Below, piece by piece: positions 22,743 to 25,581 of a stretch of 25,581 nt of DNA. Under the pieces are notes generated by a model. That model ran no database searches. It was not told the origin of the DNA and worked only from the letters and a program-made list of their open reading frames with translations. Within the stretch, counting starts at the first letter, position 1. Each line of letters opens with the position of its first letter. The stretch is from contig HF998248.1 of NCBI GenBank assembly GCA_000433255.1, positions 1 through 25,581 of the forward strand. The letters run 5' to 3'. Position numbers and translations under genes: made by a program. This DNA is from Coprobacillus sp. CAG:605. Its GTDB lineage: Bacteria; Bacillota_I; Bacilli_A; RF39; UBA660.

Positions 22743-22748
22743 ATTATA
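22743..22748 (-). promoter_or_regulatory. -10 element of the toxI promoter
   Basis: Perfect TATAAT on minus upstream of the repeat leader. At 17-base spacing the -35 (TGTATT) is poor. A second candidate, TGGTATATT, lies further upstream near 22779-22787. Confidence 0.45.
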
Positions 22749-22787
22749 TGAGCTTTTCCTCATTTAATACATGTTTAATATACCATA

Positions 22788-22812
22788 ATAAAAACACTTT
22801 TTAAAGTGTTTT
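22788..22812 (-). terminator. Terminator after the CalY/TasA-like gene
   Basis: Perfect 10-bp inverted repeat AAAACACTTT / AAAGTGTTTT with a 2-base centre, followed on minus by TATTAT. It lies 34 bases after the stop of the gene at 22846. Confidence 0.75.
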
Positions 22813-22845
22813 AAGCATATTTTATTATATTTTGTTATCAAATAG

Positions 22846-23415
22846 TTAATTAGTTGTTGAATCTTCTTCTATAGCTTCACCCGAAACAATAACCTTCAAT
22901 GAAATCTTTTGACCCGCAATAGAAGTAGGAGCATTACTAGAAATCCATACCTTAATATTATGAGTAGCAACATCTCCAGTCTTCCCCTTAGCAGCAACAA
23001 ACCCATTCTCTTTCATAAGTAAACCATCAGTTTGACTAGTCAAAGTACTAAGGAGTGCTGGCGTACTACCATCAATCGAATACATTAAATAATCATAATT
23101 AACAGGTGTATTAGCAACATTAGTAACATAAATATTATATTTATAATCTAAAGTACCATTATTAGTAACACTAAAAGAATAGCCTTCTGTATTAAGCCCC
23201 TCATCATCTTCTAAAGGAATACTTTGAGTCGTTATAGTTTGACTTTTGCTTAAAAATTGAATAGACAAAGAACCACTTTCTACTACCTGAGTATTAGTAG
23301 ATTCATCTACTTTCATAAATAAAGCATAACTTGTACCTAAAATTATTACAACCATAACAATTACAGAAACTAAAATTATAGTGGCTTGTCTTTTAACAAT
23401 ATTGTCATAAGTCAT
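22846..23415 (-). CDS. CalY/TasA-like membrane-anchored surface protein
   Basis: The 189-aa protein has an N-terminal cytoplasmic tip (MTYDNIVKRQ), a hydrophobic helix (about 12-31) ending GTSYALFMK, and then an all-beta region: VVESGSLSIQFLSKSQ, YSFSVTNNGTLDYKYNIYV, HNIKVWISSNAP. The tail is acidic and threonine-rich. The plan 'helix, SYA-[LY]-F, then SG-x-L-S-[IL]-x-[FY]' is that of camelysin/TasA-like surface proteins and matches the beginning of the protein at 1-1195. In Bacillus such proteins form fibres after cleavage by SipW. Whether this one is cleaved is unknown. It starts at the ATG with AGAGGTG and stands as a single gene with its own terminator. Confidence 0.8.
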   Translation of the reverse strand: MTYDNIVKRQATIILVSVIVMVVIILGTSYALFMKVDESTNTQVVESGSLSIQFLSKSQTITTQSIPLEDDEGLNTEGYSFSVTNNGTLDYKYNIYVTNVANTPVNYDYLMYSIDGSTPALLSTLTSQTDGLLMKENGFVAAKGKTGDVATHNIKVWISSNAPTSIAGQKISLKVIVSGEAIEEDSTTN

Positions 23416-23522
23416 TGGTCACACCTCTTTATTTTCTATCTATTAATAGGATAACATTTTTTATAAAAAAAATAAAGTCTTTTTTTCAGCAAAAGACAAT
23501 TTAACAATTACCCCAATATTTC

Positions 23523-23551
23523 TTGAAGAGACTCTTTAAATAAGGTATAAT
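23523..23551 (+). promoter_or_regulatory. Promoter of the phosphohexomutase gene
   Basis: TTGAAG (-35, 23523-23528), 17-base spacer and perfect TATAAT (-10, 23546-23551), about 34 bases before the chosen start. The rest of the divergent gap 23416-23522 holds an A/T tract and a small inverted repeat (GTCTTTT / AAAAGAC, 23478-23497). Confidence 0.75.
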
Positions 23552-23584
23552 TTATCTTAGAAAATAGTAAAGGATTTGATTAAT

Positions 23585-24949
23585 TTGAATAAGAATATAT
23601 TTAGAGAATATGATATTAGAGGGGTTTATCCTACAGATATTAATGAAAAAGTTGCTTATACTGTAGGACAAAGTTATGGTTCTATCTTACAAAGTAAGTA
23701 TAATAAAAAAGTGATGACACTAGGTTATGATAATAGATTATCTTCCCCCAATCTACACAAGGCTTTACTTAAAGGGCTTTTAGAAACTGGGATTGACGTT
23801 ATTGATTTAGGACTCGTTACTACCCCTATGTTCTTTTACGGTTGTATTAAAACTAATACTTTAGGAATGATGATTACAGCATCCCATAACCCCAAAGATG
23901 ATAATGGTTTTAAATTTAGTTTTGATATGCTAGGAAATGCTAGAGGTAAACAAGTATATGATTTTAGAGATTATACTCTAGCTGGCAATTTTATTAAAAG
24001 TGCTACTTTAGGTAAAGTAACTAACTTTGATATTTATCCCTATTATAAAAGTCTAATAAAAGATAGTATTAATATGGGAAATCGCCAATTAAAAGTTGTC
24101 GTTGACCCAGGTAATGGTACTACATCTCTTTTTGCCGAAGAACTATATAAAATGTTTCCTAACCTTAATGTTACAATGATTAATAATGTAAGCGATGCTA
24201 CATTCCCTAATCACCACCCTGACCCAGCTGTTTATGATAATCTAAAACAACTGCAAAACAAGGTTCTAGAAGTTAAAGCTGATATTGGTATAGCATTCGA
24301 TGGTGATGGTGATCGTGTCGGATTTGTTAATGAATTAGGAGAAATTGTTCCAATAGATAAATTCATGGTTATTGTTTTAAGACATTACTTTCCTAAAATT
24401 CAAGATAAAAGAACTTTACACGATGTTAAATGTTCTAAAATTGTAAGTGAAGAAGCCGAAAAACTTGGTGGCAAAGCCATTCTTTCTCGTACTGGAGCAT
24501 CTTATACTAGAGCCGAAATAAATATCCAAAATATTCCTTTTGGTGGCGAATACTCCGGTCATTATGTCTTCAAAGATAATAAATTACCAGGCTTCGATTC
24601 CGGTATTATCTCCGGTTTAAAAATGTTAGAAATATTATCTAATAATGAAAAAAAATTCAGTGAATTACTAGACGGTATCACTAAGTACTACAATACTCCC
24701 GAAATAAAGATACCTGTTAATGATGATAAAAAAAGTTTAATTGTCGCAAAAGTTAAAGAATATTGTCAAAATAAAGGTTATAATATTATTGATATTGATG
24801 GAGTTAGAGTTGAATTTAATGATTCCTGGGGCTTAGTTCGTCAAAGTAACACGGGTCCTAATTTAACCCTTCGTTTTGAAGCTACTACCCAAGATAGATT
24901 AGAAAACATAAAAAACGAATTTATGAGCATTATTGATAATATTAAATAA
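23585..24949 (+). CDS. Phosphomannomutase/phosphoglucomutase (alpha-D-phosphohexomutase)
   Basis: Interconverts hexose 1- and 6-phosphates for wall and capsule sugar synthesis. The 454-aa protein has the four family signatures: IFREYDIRGVYP at the start; TASHNPKDDNGFKF with the phosphoserine (about Ser100); DGDGDR as the metal loop (Asp239, 241, 243); and GGEYSGHYVFKD for sugar recognition. A C-terminal phosphate-binding RFEATTQDRLE follows. GEYSGH is the pattern of bacterial PMM/PGM enzymes with dual specificity. Two in-frame TTG codons (23576, 23585) are possible starts. AAAGGA at 23569-23574 is too close to the first, so the second is preferred. Whether mannose or glucose phosphate is the main substrate cannot be told. 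Confidence 0.92.
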   Translation: MNKNIFREYDIRGVYPTDINEKVAYTVGQSYGSILQSKYNKKVMTLGYDNRLSSPNLHKALLKGLLETGIDVIDLGLVTTPMFFYGCIKTNTLGMMITASHNPKDDNGFKFSFDMLGNARGKQVYDFRDYTLAGNFIKSATLGKVTNFDIYPYYKSLIKDSINMGNRQLKVVVDPGNGTTSLFAEELYKMFPNLNVTMINNVSDATFPNHHPDPAVYDNLKQLQNKVLEVKADIGIAFDGDGDRVGFVNELGEIVPIDKFMVIVLRHYFPKIQDKRTLHDVKCSKIVSEEAEKLGGKAILSRTGASYTRAEINIQNIPFGGEYSGHYVFKDNKLPGFDSGIISGLKMLEILSNNEKKFSELLDGITKYYNTPEIKIPVNDDKKSLIVAKVKEYCQNKGYNIIDIDGVRVEFNDSWGLVRQSNTGPNLTLRFEATTQDRLENIKNEFMSIIDNIK

Positions 24950-24959
24950 GAGGGTTTAT

Positions 24960-25391
24960 ATGAAAAAGAAGAAACAAATAATTACCAGTAAAGATTTACT
25001 TAACTATTACATAAATAAAGTTAGAAGATACGAAGACTTATCTTTAGAAGAAGAAGTTAATCTAAGAACCTATTGGAACTATCGAAGACGTCATCAACAC
25101 GTCATGGTTCATATGGGACAATCTCTTATCTGTTTAGGTTGTGGCTTAACTAATGCTTATAAAAATAGTTATGAAGATGAAGATAAACTAATGACCGAAA
25201 TTTATAATGAATCCGAAAGACATAACAATATCTTTATTTTAAATAATAAGAATTATTCTTTTGAAGAAGTAGATTATTTGATTTCTTTATATCATATTGC
25301 ATTAAAAAATAATGATAATATTTTAAGTATATTAAGGTATTTAAATGAAGAAGATTCTAAATTAACTTTAAAAAGAACTAAGCCGTTTTAA
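24960..25391 (+). CDS. Hypothetical protein
   Basis: The 143-aa soluble, highly charged protein begins MKKKKQIITSKDLLNYYINKVRRYEDLSLEEE. The ATG at 24960 has AGAGGG five bases upstream and follows the mutase stop by ten bases, so the two are co-transcribed. The middle has RTYWNYRRRHQHVMVHMGQ and one Cys pair in CLGCGLTN. The rest is predicted mostly helical, with a Leu/Ile-rich C-terminal half. Two cysteines alone do not make a convincing zinc site. I do not recognise a family. Confidence 0.75.
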   Translation: MKKKKQIITSKDLLNYYINKVRRYEDLSLEEEVNLRTYWNYRRRHQHVMVHMGQSLICLGCGLTNAYKNSYEDEDKLMTEIYNESERHNNIFILNNKNYSFEEVDYLISLYHIALKNNDNILSILRYLNEEDSKLTLKRTKPF

Positions 25392-25407
25392 TTGGACTTA
25401 GTTCTTT
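25371..25407. terminator. Bidirectional terminator between convergent genes
   Basis: An 11-bp perfect inverted repeat, AAAGAACTAAG (25372-25382) and CTTAGTTCTTT (25397-25407), spans the overlapping stop codons of the two convergent genes. T tracts follow on both strands, the better one on minus (CTTTTT). Confidence 0.75.
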
Positions 25408-25581
25408 CATTTTCTATTTTTTCTTTAATTTTTAACACTTCATCAACTGATACTTTAGTAAGCTTAGCTATAGTTTCAACATCAAAATTATTTTCTAAAG
25501 CTGTTTTAATAATTTCTTGTTGTTTTTTCTGTTCGCCAATAATTTGACCTTCATTTTTAGCTATTTCACGGCCAATCTTTT
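25388..25581 (-). CDS. 3' end of an Rpn-type PD-(D/E)XK nuclease/transposase family protein
   Basis: Only the last 63 codons are inside the window; the catalytic domain lies beyond 25581. The visible tail runs KIGREIAKNEGQIIGEQKK, then IIKTALENNFDVETIAKLTKVSVDEVLKIKEKIE. The pattern 'AL-x-N-x-[FD]-[DV]-x-x-x-IA-x-[LT]-T-x-[LV]-S-x-[DE]-E-[VI]-x-x-[IL]' is the C-terminal helical tail typical of the Rpn / 'PD-(D/E)XK nuclease family transposase' proteins common in gut Firmicutes. The stop overlaps the convergent upstream gene by four bases. The family call rests on the tail alone. Confidence 0.7.
   Translation of the reverse strand, partial: KIGREIAKNEGQIIGEQKKQQEIIKTALENNFDVETIAKLTKVSVDEVLKIKEKIENERTKSN

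Noticed and set aside
23478..23497. Terminator in the divergent gap before the mutase gene
   Set aside because: The 7-bp inverted repeat is upstream of both genes, with no transcript expected to end there; at most a weak operator candidate.
1..25581. Mycoplasma-type genetic code (TGA = Trp)
   Set aside because: TGA terminates rseP, uppS and dnaB at sensible places, and all conserved Trp positions use TGG.

Overview
AT-rich bacterial chromosome segment using the standard code: TGG encodes Trp, and TGA is used as a stop (for example in rseP and uppS). A DnaB/DnaI-type primosome, an UppS-CdsA-RseP operon, strong AGGAGG-type ribosome binding sites and low GC point to the Bacilli side of the Firmicutes. 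An uncultured gut lineage of the RF39/Erysipelotrichia kind is a reasonable guess, but that is inference. Almost everything reads on the minus strand; only a phosphohexomutase and one small gene at the right end read on plus.

Layout from left to right. (1) 1-1195: 5' part of a gene for a large membrane-anchored surface protein. (2) 1386-6145: a minus-strand operon dnaB-dnaI-uppS-cdsA-rseP, closed by a terminator that overlaps the rseP stop codon. (3) 6224-8289: a HerA-type hexameric ATPase and a small rhodanese. (4) 8363-19028: a chromosomal type IV secretion/conjugation-like system. In transcription order it encodes two VirB2-like subunits, a VirB6/TrbL-like channel protein, a PrgI/VirB3-like protein, VirB4 split into two overlapping genes, a SpoIID+M23 cell-wall enzyme, and a VirD4 coupling ATPase. 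Internal promoters and terminators divide it into several transcription units. No relaxase, integrase or VirB11 is visible. (5) 19175-21699: five genes from one strong promoter. They encode two small Cys-rich single-helix proteins, two larger single-helix pilin-like proteins, all four opening with a [K/R]E-x-x-G motif, and a TadZ/CpaE-like protein whose P-loop has lost its lysines. (6) 21965-22741: a type III toxin-antitoxin locus of the ToxIN/AbiQ class. It has a 35-nt tandem-repeat antitoxin RNA and a leaky terminator, and the toxin gene is broken by a one-base frameshift. (7) 22846-25581: a CalY/TasA-like surface protein, a phosphomannomutase/phosphoglucomutase on plus, an unknown small gene, and the 3' end of an Rpn-type nuclease gene.

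The most unusual part is 8363-21699. A complete-looking envelope-spanning T4SS core sits beside replication and envelope genes with no mobility genes in view. Its wall enzyme carries an inactive-looking SpoIID copy, an active-looking SpoIID copy and a LytM peptidase in one polypeptide. Next to it is a pilin-like gene set that lacks the usual Tad assembly ATPase and platform proteins. A fixed secretion, DNA-transfer or surface-fibre machine built from T4SS, Tad and sporulation-type parts is a reasonable hypothesis, but it is not shown by sequence alone.
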